This document shows, one piece after another, positions 24,053 through 32,486 of a stretch of DNA of 64,000 nucleotides (within the stretch, counting starts at the first letter, position 1; every line of letters begins with the position of its first letter). The translations under genes were made by a program, and so were the position numbers. Location: the NCBI RefSeq assembly GCF_014207845.1, contig NZ_JACHLC010000002.1, positions 496,001-560,000 on the forward strand, written 5' to 3'. The notes under the pieces are model-generated. The model saw nothing but the letters and a program-made list of their open reading frames with translations, did no database searches and was not told the origin of the DNA. This stretch comes from Chryseobacterium shigense (GTDB taxonomy: Bacteria > Bacteroidota > Bacteroidia > Flavobacteriales > Weeksellaceae).

Positions 24053-25015
24053 ATGAAACCCAAACTTATTTTTTTGGCTCTCCTTTTCATGCCCTTACTG
24101 AATATGAAAGCACAGTGCAATCCTACTATTACAAGCCCCAGGCTAGGCGTACAGTTTCCGGATAAAATACTGTTCTGCAATACCGAAACAGAAATACTTT
24201 CTACCCAAACATCCGGAACATACCAGTGGTACAAACAGGAATGGACCTGGCAAACGCCTAATACCAATCCCTGGACTGCAATTCCCGGGGCAACTTCACA
24301 AACATTCGCGATCAATGGAAATGACGATCAGCTTTATTATTTTAAAGTAGTAGTTACACAGGGAGACTGTACCGCAGAAAGTCCTGTTGTAATGGCAGAC
24401 GGGTTTGTGTATGCACTTCCTGCAATGATCAGCACAATGACGCCCGGAACTTTTGAGATTGTAGGAGCAGGAGAGCTCAATGTATGTACAGGTGCTTCCG
24501 TAAAATTTGATGATGCCTTTCCGGATCTGTACGGAACCCATGTCTGGTACAGGTGTATTCCCGGCAGTCCACCCCCTTCTGCCGGGGATCCATGTATCAT
24601 TAATGGAGTAACGGGAGATTCTTACATTGCTACACAATCGGGAGAATATGGATTTTATGCCTGTACTGCGTATTGTCCGGATCAGTGTGAATTTTTGGGA
24701 ACCGGAAACTTTGTAAAAGTCAATTTCGGGAGCTGGGAATTCTGCAGCCTGGGAACAGATGAAACGAAACGTAAGGAGAATAGCCTGAAAGTGTACCCCA
24801 ATCCTACGGCACAGTTCCTTTATATTGGAAAAGAATCCGATAAGGTTTATAAAGAAATTTCGATTATTGATATGTCCGGAAAAATGGTTCTGCAGAAAAA
24901 AGAACACCGTTTTAATGATGCTGTTGATGTAAGCAGGCTCGTTCCCGGAAATTATATCATTATTTCAAAAGATTCAGGAGGACATACCTATAAGAACAAA
25001 TTCATAAAGAAATAA
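24053..25015 (+). CDS. T9SS cargo protein with Ig-like region and type A sorting domain
   Basis: This 320-residue secreted protein has a signal peptide (cleavage after MKA), an Ig/PKD-like stretch (YQWYKQEWTW, AIPGATSQTF) and several cysteines in a middle domain. Its C-terminal type A sorting domain starts SLKVYPNPTAQFLYI and ends YKNKFIKK. T9SS exports such proteins across the outer membrane and trims the tail. The function of the middle domain is unknown. Confidence 0.85.
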   Translation: MKPKLIFLALLFMPLLNMKAQCNPTITSPRLGVQFPDKILFCNTETEILSTQTSGTYQWYKQEWTWQTPNTNPWTAIPGATSQTFAINGNDDQLYYFKVVVTQGDCTAESPVVMADGFVYALPAMISTMTPGTFEIVGAGELNVCTGASVKFDDAFPDLYGTHVWYRCIPGSPPPSAGDPCIINGVTGDSYIATQSGEYGFYACTAYCPDQCEFLGTGNFVKVNFGSWEFCSLGTDETKRKENSLKVYPNPTAQFLYIGKESDKVYKEISIIDMSGKMVLQKKEHRFNDAVDVSRLVPGNYIIISKDSGGHTYKNKFIKK

Positions 25016-25055
25016 ATGGTTTATATTCCTTAGTTAGTTTTTTTTAATCACTGAT

Positions 25056-25094
25056 AAGCCGGTGCAGAAACATTCTGTATCGGCTTGTCTCTTT
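25056..25094 (+). terminator. terminator after the T9SS cargo gene
   Basis: A 12-bp stem with two G-U pairs (25056-25067 with 25075-25086) and a 7-base loop is followed by GTCTCTTTT. It lies 40 bases after the stop codon. Confidence 0.55.
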
Positions 25095-25198
25095 TACGAA
25101 TAATTTCTTCTAAAGTATATTTTAAACCGGAAAATTGTCCATATAAAAACCGATTTTTTAAAATAAGATATTATTTATTTTTACCAAAAACACCAATC

Positions 25199-26734
25199 AT
25201 GTTAGTTAAAATTTATGGAAGTGCCATCCACGGAGTAGCTGCGCAAACCATTACCATTGAAGTGAATGTAGACACCGGAGGAGTGGGGTATCATCTTGTA
25301 GGGCTTCCCGATAATGCCATCAAAGAAAGCAGTTACAGGATCTCTGCTGCACTGAAGAATGTGGGTTACAAAATTCCCGGTAAAAAAATCACCATTAATA
25401 TGGCTCCTGCAGATCTCAGGAAAGAGGGAGCTGCTTACGATCTTTCCATTGCTATAGGCATTCTTGCCGCATCAGATCAGATCCGTGCCGAAAATATCTA
25501 CGATTATGTTATTATGGGAGAGCTTTCCCTTGATGGAAGCCTGCAGCCGATAAAAGGGGTACTGCCTATAGCCATTCAGGCACGGGAAGAAGGCTTCAAA
25601 GGAATTATACTTCCCATGCAGAATACCCGGGAAGCTGCTATTGTGGACAATCTGGATGTATATGGAATAGAAAATATCAAAGAAGTCATTGATTTTTTTA
25701 ACGAAGGAAAACCTATCGAAAAAGTTATACTGGACACGAGAAAAGAATTTCAGGAGAAAATAAATGATTTTCCGTTTGATTTTTCTGAAGTTAAAGGCCA
25801 GGAAACAGCAAAAAGAGCAATGGAAATAGCAGCGGCGGGAGGACATAACATCATTTTAATCGGACCACCCGGAAGCGGAAAAACCATGCTTGCCAAAAGA
25901 ATACCCGGCATTCTTCCTCCTTTGACATTGAAAGAAGCCCTGGAAACAACAAAAATACATTCTGTAGCAGGTAAAATGGGAGCGGAAACTTCTCTCATGA
26001 CTGTCAGGCCTTTCAGATCACCACATCACACCATTTCGGATGTGGCATTGGTAGGTGGGGGAAGTTATCCCCAGCCCGGAGAAATTTCACTTGCACACAA
26101 TGGTGTTTTATTCCTTGATGAAATGCCGGAATTTAAAAGAACAGTTCTGGAAGTAATGAGGCAGCCTCTTGAAGACCGGGAAGTAACAATTTCCAGGGCC
26201 AGATTCACCGTAAATTATCCTGCCAGTTTTATGCTGGTTGCCTCTATGAACCCAAGTCCCAGCGGTTTTTTTCCGGATGATCCGGGGAATACTTCATCTG
26301 TTTATGAAATGCAGAGATACATGAATAAACTTTCCGGGCCTCTATTAGACAGGATTGATATTCATATCGAAGTACAGAAAGTTGAATTTGAACAGTTGGC
26401 AGAAAAAAGAAAAGGAGAGAAAAGTTCAGATATAAGGCAGCGTGTTTTGAAAGCACGCAGTATTCAGAATGAGCGATATAAAAAACTCAATATCAGTTAT
26501 AATGCTCAGATAGGTCCTAAAGAAATTGAAGCGTTTTGCAGTTTGGATGAAACCTCTATGAACCTCATCAAAATGGCAATGGAAAAACTGAATCTTTCAG
26601 CAAGAGCCTATGACCGTATCCTGAAAGTTGCCAGAACCGCTGCTGATTTGGAAGGAACAGAAAATATTCTTTCCCATCATATTTCAGAAGCCATACAGTA
26701 TAGAAGCCTGGACAGGGAATTTTGGAATGTATAA
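25199..26734 (+). CDS. comM: YifB/ComM-family Mg-chelatase-like AAA+ ATPase
   Basis: This 511-residue protein has an N-terminal Lon-protease-like domain (LVKIYGSAIHGV, GLPDNAIKESSYRI), a central AAA+ domain and a C-terminal Mg-chelatase helical part. The AAA+ domain has Walker A GPPGSGKT near residue 221, Walker B VLFLDEMPEF and the RSPHHTISDVALVGGG block. ComM homologues act as helicases extending heteroduplex during natural transformation. The ATG at 25199 gives the family start; a longer frame opening at a TTG is not used. A diverged copy of codons 171-208 lies 50 bases downstream. dprA, another transformation gene, is also in the window. Confidence 0.93.
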   Translation: MLVKIYGSAIHGVAAQTITIEVNVDTGGVGYHLVGLPDNAIKESSYRISAALKNVGYKIPGKKITINMAPADLRKEGAAYDLSIAIGILAASDQIRAENIYDYVIMGELSLDGSLQPIKGVLPIAIQAREEGFKGIILPMQNTREAAIVDNLDVYGIENIKEVIDFFNEGKPIEKVILDTRKEFQEKINDFPFDFSEVKGQETAKRAMEIAAAGGHNIILIGPPGSGKTMLAKRIPGILPPLTLKEALETTKIHSVAGKMGAETSLMTVRPFRSPHHTISDVALVGGGSYPQPGEISLAHNGVLFLDEMPEFKRTVLEVMRQPLEDREVTISRARFTVNYPASFMLVASMNPSPSGFFPDDPGNTSSVYEMQRYMNKLSGPLLDRIDIHIEVQKVEFEQLAEKRKGEKSSDIRQRVLKARSIQNERYKKLNISYNAQIGPKEIEAFCSLDETSMNLIKMAMEKLNLSARAYDRILKVARTAADLEGTENILSHHISEAIQYRSLDREFWNV

Positions 26735-26784
26735 TTCTGATAACTCTTAAAAAAAACAATTATTGAGTATAAAGCCGGAAAATA

Positions 26785-26904
26785 AAACCTATCGAAAGAA
26801 TTATACTGGACATGAGAAAAGAATTTCAGGAAAAAATGAATGATTTTCCATTTGATTTTTCCGAAGTTAAAGGCCAGGAAACAGCAAAAAGAGCGATGGG
26901 ATAG
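26785..26904 (+). pseudogene. diverged comM gene fragment (codons 171-208)
   Basis: 26785-26898 matches 25709-25822 inside comM at 106 of 114 bases with no gaps and keeps the reading frame. Of the eight differing codons, four are synonymous and four conservative (K/R, V/I, T/M, I/M). The frame ends six bases later at a TAG. The pattern looks like a piece of a homologous comM from a related strain rather than a recent local copy, followed by loss of the rest. Confidence 0.8.
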
Positions 26905-27066
26905 TTATGTAGAGCGGTCACAGGTTCCAGGGCGTGGCAGAAGTCGAACCCCAAAGACAGAAAATCATTAAAAATCTATTATAAAGGCTTAAAAAAGGGA
27001 AGAAATAAAAGAATATTTTTTTCAACTGTTAAAATCGGCTTCGTAAGAAAAGGTTTTAGACACCTT

Positions 27067-27097
27067 TTGGTGACTTTAATTAAAAATACTATTTTTG
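27067..27097 (+). promoter_or_regulatory. promoter of the delta-60-repeat T9SS gene
   Basis: TTG at 27067-27069 and TATTTTTG at 27090-27097 are exactly 20 bases apart, a perfect match to the Bacteroidota consensus, 19 bases before the ATG. Confidence 0.7.
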
Positions 27098-27116
27098 CTA
27101 CGAAAAACACATTTTT

Positions 27117-28547
27117 ATGAAAAAAATTATCACAACAGGCTTCGCCTTTTTTTGTGCATTATGTTCCGCACAAATTACCCTCACAAAAGATTTAAGTTTC
27201 GGAAATAATGGTATTGTACAATTAAGTACAGGCAATCCTTCCTCTTATCAACTATTTCATTACAATACACCAACATTTCAAGGTGATAAACTGTTTATTA
27301 ATCAACCAGTTTATGATGCTACTCGAAAATTTTCCAGACTTAACCATAATGGGAGCTTAGATACAACATTTGGAACTAATGGAGAGGTTACTTTCCCAAC
27401 AACCCCAACAACAGATTATCGTTTTCTTAGTTTTTATGCAGACGCAAATCAATTTTATTTGGATTCGGGAGAAAAATATTTTTCTAATGGATTGCAAGAT
27501 ACAGGATTTGGAAATATTAATACTCCTTTAGCCGACAATTATTTATCGCATTATAAAATAATTCTTCCAGATGGTAAAATAATATCAAGAAATCCACAAA
27601 ATATAAAAAAATATCTACCAACAGGAGCTCCAGATACAACTTATGGAAATAATGGAGTTGTAGCTCTTGATCCATCATTAGAGTTTACTTTAGATAAACA
27701 TGGAGATCTTAAACATTTTGATCAAAATTTTTTGTATGAAGTTGTGTACAGTTCTTATAATCAACTCCCATACATTAGAAAAATAAATATAGCCACAGGT
27801 AATTTAGATTTGTCTTATGGACAAAACGGCTATTCATATTTTTTTGGTACATTAACACTTCCCCAAATTTATTATGGAAGTTCATTTGTTCCTCAAAGCA
27901 ATAATTTATTTATACATAATACCTATAATTCTACAGATGGGCAAATTACCCGTACTAACGCTGCTGGTATTTTAGATAGTAGTTTTGGAATAAATGGGGA
28001 AATAAACTATCCTGCTTCTCATATACTTAATGGGGATCAATATGAGATTACGGAAAATAGTCCTATCTTATATGAGGATTATGTTTTTTTGGTTTTTCAT
28101 TTTGTTGATACAAATGGAGTAGAAAAATTTGAGTTTAGGGGGTATGATTATTCAGGGAATCCAATTACAATTAATAATAATCTTCACTATATATTTCAAG
28201 ATCTTGATCCATTTGAACAATTAATTTTTCTAATTAAAGATAATTATTTATATGCCTTTTTTGACAACAAAATTTCTAGATATATTATTGGTGAATCAAC
28301 ACTTTCTACCCAGGAAAATGTGGAAACAAAAGAATTGTTTCAGTTTATAAACCCTTTTCACGATGAGTTGAATTTTAAAACTTCAGAAAAAATAAAATCT
28401 ATAGAGATTTACGACGAAAGTGGACGCTTGGTTTTGAAGGGTAAAGATTCAGCAATAAATACTTCTACACTACAAAAAGGAGTTTACCTCATTACAATTA
28501 CCACACAATCCAATAAATTAATTTCTAAAAAAGGAATTAAAAATTAG
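27117..28547 (+). CDS. T9SS cargo protein with delta-60-like repeats
   Basis: This 476-residue secreted protein has a signal peptide (cleavage after CSA). Repeats with the motif LDTTFGxxGxVxF (seen at GSLDTTFGTNGEVTF, GAPDTTYGNNGVVAL, GNLDLSYGQNGYSYF, GILDSSFGINGEINY) suggest a beta-propeller. The C-terminal sorting domain ends ITITTQSNKLISKKGIKN. Base composition is clearly more AT-rich, with different codon choice from its neighbours, and it follows the broken comM piece, so recent transfer is likely. The function is unknown. Confidence 0.82.
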   Translation: MKKIITTGFAFFCALCSAQITLTKDLSFGNNGIVQLSTGNPSSYQLFHYNTPTFQGDKLFINQPVYDATRKFSRLNHNGSLDTTFGTNGEVTFPTTPTTDYRFLSFYADANQFYLDSGEKYFSNGLQDTGFGNINTPLADNYLSHYKIILPDGKIISRNPQNIKKYLPTGAPDTTYGNNGVVALDPSLEFTLDKHGDLKHFDQNFLYEVVYSSYNQLPYIRKINIATGNLDLSYGQNGYSYFFGTLTLPQIYYGSSFVPQSNNLFIHNTYNSTDGQITRTNAAGILDSSFGINGEINYPASHILNGDQYEITENSPILYEDYVFLVFHFVDTNGVEKFEFRGYDYSGNPITINNNLHYIFQDLDPFEQLIFLIKDNYLYAFFDNKISRYIIGESTLSTQENVETKELFQFINPFHDELNFKTSEKIKSIEIYDESGRLVLKGKDSAINTSTLQKGVYLITITTQSNKLISKKGIKN

Positions 28548-28631
28548 ATTTTTGATAAATTGCAGAGGCTGTACTAAAAGTTTAGATGTAGCCATTATAA
28601 ATGATAATGCAGGTATGATGTAAACTATTAT

Positions 28632-28660
28632 CTCAGAACTCTTTTATTTAGAGTTCTGAG
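28632..28660. terminator. bidirectional terminator between convergent genes
   Basis: A perfect 10-bp stem (CTCAGAACTC/GAGTTCTGAG) with a 9-base loop lies between the delta-60-repeat gene and the convergent YdeI-like gene, with T-rich sequence after it on the plus strand. Confidence 0.75.
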
Positions 28661-28665
28661 TTTAA

Positions 28666-29142
28666 CTAAACTCCCTTTTTCCCGTTCAAAATCATTTCAA
28701 TCATCCTGATCTTTCTGTTTTCTCTGGTTTCAGGTTTCTTGGCTTCTTCGATCCAGCGGATGTATTCTTTCCTGTGGGTATAGCTCATTTTATCAAACAA
28801 AGACTTTGCTTCAAGGTTTTCATTAAATACAACAGCAATATCATCAGCAATTTCTACGGTTCTTTCCTCTTTATCTTCAGTAAGATTTACAGAAACCTCA
28901 TCCCCGAAACTTTTTCCCAGTTGCTTTCGTATGTTCTGGGTTAAACCTAAAATATGACAGTCGGATTTCATTTTAGAAAGGCTGCCGCGATATTCCACTT
29001 TATCGTCAAATATAGCTTTAATTTTTACCTGTCCTTTTTTACCAAACAATTCTTCCGCAGAAAAAGGAAACTCTACAAAAGCAGCATTCATGTCTCCGTT
29101 TTGCTTTATAATTCCGGTAAATTCTATTTTCTGTTTCATCAT
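28666..29142 (-). CDS. DUF1905 / YdeI-OmdA family protein
   Basis: This 158-residue protein has an N-terminal DUF1905 barrel (about residues 5-95, with FPFSAEELFGKKGQVKIKA and FGDEVSVNL). A C-terminal OmdA/YdeI-type helical tail (MSYTHRKEYIRWIEEAKKPETRENRKIRMIEMI) follows. Members have been called bacteriocin-protection-like, but the mechanism is unclear. A TATTTTTG -7 box on the minus strand (29157-29164) abuts the terminator of the next operon. Confidence 0.87.
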   Translation of the reverse strand: MMKQKIEFTGIIKQNGDMNAAFVEFPFSAEELFGKKGQVKIKAIFDDKVEYRGSLSKMKSDCHILGLTQNIRKQLGKSFGDEVSVNLTEDKEERTVEIADDIAVVFNENLEAKSLFDKMSYTHRKEYIRWIEEAKKPETRENRKIRMIEMILNGKKGV

Positions 29143-29166
29143 AAAGAATTAATATTCAAAAATAAA

Positions 29167-29194
29167 AAAACCGTGAACGTAAATTCACGGTTTT
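29167..29194 (-). terminator. terminator of the S46 peptidase gene
   Basis: A perfect 11-bp stem (AAAACCGTGAA/TTCACGGTTTT) closes a 6-base loop, with a run of T on the minus strand. It lies 20 bases after the stop codon. Confidence 0.82.
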
Positions 29195-29214
29195 AAAAAA
29201 TATATCAGAAAAGA

Positions 29215-31425
29215 TTATTTTACTTTTTTTGTTTTCTTAGGCATTTGAGTAGTTCCTGAATTTTTAGTTTTTGTATCAGGAGGTGTGTTTTCTCCTCTTA
29301 CAAGCTTTAATTCATCAACCAGTCTTCTTGCTCCTGCATATTTGTCGATAGTCCAGAGAACAAAACGCACATCTACGTTGATTGTTTTCTGCCAATCCTG
29401 TTCAAATACGATATCACCGCTTAATGCTTCGCTGTTTCCGTCGAACGCAATACCGATAAGGTTTCCGTCCCCGTCAATTACCGGAGAACCGGAGTTACCT
29501 CCTGTAATATCGTTGTTGGAAAGGAAGTTTACAGGCATATATCCTGCAGCATCAGCATACTGTCCGAAATCTTTAAGGTTATAAAGATCAATCACTCTCT
29601 GAGGAAGATCGAATTCTTCATCACCTTTCTTGTATTTTCCTACAAGACCTGTCATATCAGTATAATAGTTGTCAGTAACACCAAAGTAGTTTCTGTCATT
29701 TCTAACAGGAAGTTTATCTACAGTTCCGTAAGTTAATCTCATGGTAGAGTTAGCATCCGGATAGAATTTTTTCTCAGGCATAGCTTTCATTAATCCGGCT
29801 AAGAACAAACGGTTGTTCTTGCTGAAGTTATCATCAACCTTCGAATATTTCTCTGTCATCATTTTCTGATCGGTAACAATTCCGTTTGCGATTTTCCAGA
29901 GCGGATCGGCATCAAGTTTCAATGCGTCCGGGCTTAGTAAGAAATTCGTAGCAGAAGTCTTGTTCGCGAAAATTGAAGAGTAAGCTACATTAGAAAGCGT
30001 TTTGGAGTCTAATTCTAAAATAGTAGGAGATGCCACTTCTTTATTTTTTACTCTTGACTGGTAAAGTCCGGCCATAGAAGCAAGCATTTCTCCTTCAAGA
30101 GACGGGTTGAAGTTTTCATAAGCAGCTTTGATGGCAGCTTCAGTTTTAGCTTTCATTGCCAGTCTTCCCTGCATATCCTGTGCAGCATAAGCTTTAAGTA
30201 CAGATCCTACCTGTAGGGCAAGAGTGATGTATTTTGCATTTCTTGAGAATTGTGTAGCATAGTTTCTTTCAACATTTCTGTCTGAAACCTGCTTGTAATA
30301 TGCTCCGATATCTTCTAAAACACCATCATATTCAGCATTCCCAGGTAGTGCAGACCATTTTCTGTAAGTATCCTCAATCTTTTGTTTGTCAGAGATGGTT
30401 CCGTTTTTGTCTACGGCATCAATAGTTCCCTGTCTGTTTTTCCAGTAGTTTGCTACAGAAGCATATTGGGAAGCATAGTTAAGCTGAGTTGCTTTATCCT
30501 TGTCCATATACTTTTTCATAACGTCCATAGCCAGTTTGGAAGCTTCTACCCAAGCCGGATAGTCTTTGTTTACCATTTGCTGGATTCCGTAAGAAGTAAG
30601 GTAACGGTTTGTTCTTCCAGGGTACCCTAAGATCATAGAAAAATCCCCAGGCTTGATTCCTTTAAGAGAAACCGGAAGGAAGTGCTTAGGCTTCAACGGA
30701 ACATTGCTTGGAGCGTATTCTGCAGGGTTGCCTGCTGCATCTCCGTATACTCTGAATACTGTGAAATCCGCAGTATGTCTTGGCCATTCCCAGTTATCTG
30801 TATCACCCCCGAATTTACCCAATGATGAAGGAGGTGCACCTACCAATCTGATATCTTTGTAATCCTGGTATACGAAATAGTAAAATTCGTTTCCGTTGAA
30901 GAAATCTTTTACCACTACAGTATATTTCCCGTTTTCAGAGTTTTCAGTCTGGATTGCTTTTGTTTCAGCATCAATAACTGCTTTTCTCTCTGCCCCGGTC
31001 ATATTGTTATTTAGCTTGGAATTGATTCTCTGTGTAGCATCATCCATTCTAACTAAAAATCTTACATAAAGATCTTTTGCATTGAATTCATCTTTCTGCT
31101 TCATAGCCCAGAATCCGTTTTTCAGATAATCTTTTTCCGGAGTGGAAGCTGCTGCAACAGCACCGTAACCACAGTGGTGGTTGGTAAAGATAAGTCCTTT
31201 ATCAGAAACAATTTCTCCGGTACAGAAGCCTCCGAAGCTCACAATAGCGTCTTTTAAGCTTGAGTTGTTTACCGAATAAATTTCTTCAGGTGTCAAATGC
31301 AGTCCTTCTTTTTGCATATCGACCCCGTTAAGTCTTTTGATGAGCATTAACAGCCACATCCCCTCATCCGCCCTCATCTGAGCAAAGCCAAGTAAGAAAG
31401 TGAACAGTAGAAATAGTCTTTTCAT
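29215..31425 (-). CDS. S46 family dipeptidyl-peptidase (DPP7/DPP11 type)
   Basis: This 736-residue periplasmic serine exopeptidase removes N-terminal dipeptides. It has a signal peptide (cleavage after MRA), then DEGMWLL, the conserved mature start. FTNHHCGYGAV carries the catalytic His, WPRHTADFTVFRVY the Asp, and GGNSGSPVID near residue 650 the Ser. The C-terminal FDGNSEALSGDIVF block is family-typical. The residues that set DPP7 versus DPP11 specificity could not be assigned with confidence, so the P1 preference is left open. Confidence 0.93.
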   Translation of the reverse strand: MKRLFLLFTFLLGFAQMRADEGMWLLMLIKRLNGVDMQKEGLHLTPEEIYSVNNSSLKDAIVSFGGFCTGEIVSDKGLIFTNHHCGYGAVAAASTPEKDYLKNGFWAMKQKDEFNAKDLYVRFLVRMDDATQRINSKLNNNMTGAERKAVIDAETKAIQTENSENGKYTVVVKDFFNGNEFYYFVYQDYKDIRLVGAPPSSLGKFGGDTDNWEWPRHTADFTVFRVYGDAAGNPAEYAPSNVPLKPKHFLPVSLKGIKPGDFSMILGYPGRTNRYLTSYGIQQMVNKDYPAWVEASKLAMDVMKKYMDKDKATQLNYASQYASVANYWKNRQGTIDAVDKNGTISDKQKIEDTYRKWSALPGNAEYDGVLEDIGAYYKQVSDRNVERNYATQFSRNAKYITLALQVGSVLKAYAAQDMQGRLAMKAKTEAAIKAAYENFNPSLEGEMLASMAGLYQSRVKNKEVASPTILELDSKTLSNVAYSSIFANKTSATNFLLSPDALKLDADPLWKIANGIVTDQKMMTEKYSKVDDNFSKNNRLFLAGLMKAMPEKKFYPDANSTMRLTYGTVDKLPVRNDRNYFGVTDNYYTDMTGLVGKYKKGDEEFDLPQRVIDLYNLKDFGQYADAAGYMPVNFLSNNDITGGNSGSPVIDGDGNLIGIAFDGNSEALSGDIVFEQDWQKTINVDVRFVLWTIDKYAGARRLVDELKLVRGENTPPDTKTKNSGTTQMPKKTKKVK

Positions 31426-31510
31426 TTTATAAAAAATTTTTGTGTCGCTAATTTACTAATTTTTACGATATTCTGTTCCGGAATGGTATGAAAATGGGAG
31501 GATAAACCGT

Positions 31511-31945
31511 ATGAAAAAAATACTCCTGTCTTTTTTTGCAATTTTACTTTTAGGAACCGTAATCAGATGTTCTTCGGTTCCGGAAAAAAATCCGGGACTT
31601 CAGAGACAATGGATGCTTGTTTCTTTTGATGCATTTTCTAAAGATGAGCTGATTAAAAATAAGGCAGAAATTAATCTCACTGGCAATATGGAGAAAGGGA
31701 AAATTAAGGGTAAAGCTAATATGGGATGTAACAGTATATTTTTTACTTCCGGGTTTAAAAATGGAGGAAAAATAAAGATTTCAGGAGTTGGGAGCACATT
31801 GAAAGCCTGTCAGAATATGGATCTGGAAAATGCTTTTATTCAAAAATTTGACAAAATGAATCATTATTCTGTAGATGGGCATTTTCTTACATTATCCGAT
31901 AACAGCGGAAATTCTATGAAATTTGTAGCTGCAGATTGGGACTAA
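31511..31945 (+). CDS. META-domain lipoprotein (HslJ-like)
   Basis: This 144-residue protein has a lipoprotein signal (lipobox GTVIRC, Cys about residue 20) and a META/HslJ domain. The latter shows QRQWMLVSF at the start, the KANMGCNSIFFTSGF core and ALEN-like DLENAFIQKF before the closing LTLSDNSGNSMKF. It is thought to be an envelope protein; a precise function is not known. Confidence 0.82.
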   Translation: MKKILLSFFAILLLGTVIRCSSVPEKNPGLQRQWMLVSFDAFSKDELIKNKAEINLTGNMEKGKIKGKANMGCNSIFFTSGFKNGGKIKISGVGSTLKACQNMDLENAFIQKFDKMNHYSVDGHFLTLSDNSGNSMKFVAADWD

Positions 31946-32007
31946 AAAATACATTCTGGAACGAAAATTTAAAGATGTAAATAAGTTATTGAATCTTGAA
32001 AAAATAA

Positions 32008-32031
32008 AAAGTCCGCGCTGGAGCGGACTTT
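32008..32031. terminator. terminator between convergent genes
   Basis: AAAGTCCGC pairs with GCGGACTTT around a 6-base loop, with A/T-rich flanks on both sides. It serves the META gene and the convergent T9SS operon. Confidence 0.75.
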
Positions 32032-32054
32032 CTGTTTGAAATCTGGTTTTGTTA

Positions 32055-32480
32055 TCAGTTTTTTGGAATAGTCTTCTTTATTTCTTCCAGGGTTGCCGTA
32101 TTAGGAAGACCTACAACGTTGCTATTTGTGTTCCTAGAATGTACTGTGCCGGTTCTGGTTGCCTGTCTGTTGGGAATTGAAGCTTTCAGTTCAGCTAAAG
32201 TTGCCGTATTGGGCAGTAATTTTCCCGAAGCATTATTTGAAGTAGAAGCTGGAGCTTTTGTGTCCTGTTTTTTTACTTCAAGCCCCTGTTCTGAGGCTAA
32301 TGTGGTTACAGTCTGCTTTTGGGGAGCATTTTCCTGTGCTGATTTTGCAAGTTGAGCCTCCCTCTCTCTGAGCTGTTTTACAACCTGTGCCTGATCTTCA
32401 GATTCCGGAGTTTTCTTGTTTTCCTGAGCATAAACAGATATGCTTACTGCTAAAAACGCGATGATATATAGTGATTTCAT
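32055..32480 (-). CDS. small secreted protein with duplicated LPNTATL motif
   Basis: This 141-residue protein has a signal peptide (cleavage after VYA). A charged Glu/Gln/Lys-rich stretch follows, then two copies of a short repeat (LPNTATLAELKASIPN and LPNTATLEEIKKTIPK) about 32 residues apart. No family is recognised. It starts six bases after the 849-residue repeat protein and so is the third gene of that operon. Confidence 0.7.
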   Translation of the reverse strand: MKSLYIIAFLAVSISVYAQENKKTPESEDQAQVVKQLREREAQLAKSAQENAPQKQTVTTLASEQGLEVKKQDTKAPASTSNNASGKLLPNTATLAELKASIPNRQATRTGTVHSRNTNSNVVGLPNTATLEEIKKTIPKN

Positions 32481-32486
32481 GATGAT

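Larger units (their letters stand above)
26735..27116. other. 382-base gap: comM fragment, unassigned patch and a promoter
   Basis: In order the gap holds a diverged comM fragment (26785-26904), a more GC-rich patch at about 26905-26960 of unknown origin, an AT-rich stretch and the promoter of the next gene (27067-27097). No intact gene was seen. Confidence 0.7.

Noticed and set aside
26915..26960. tRNA-like T-loop words (GTCGAACCCC and GGTTCCAG) in the patch after the comM fragment
   Set aside because: No matching T-stem, anticodon arm or acceptor stem could be built on either strand, so it is not a tRNA or a clear tRNA fragment.
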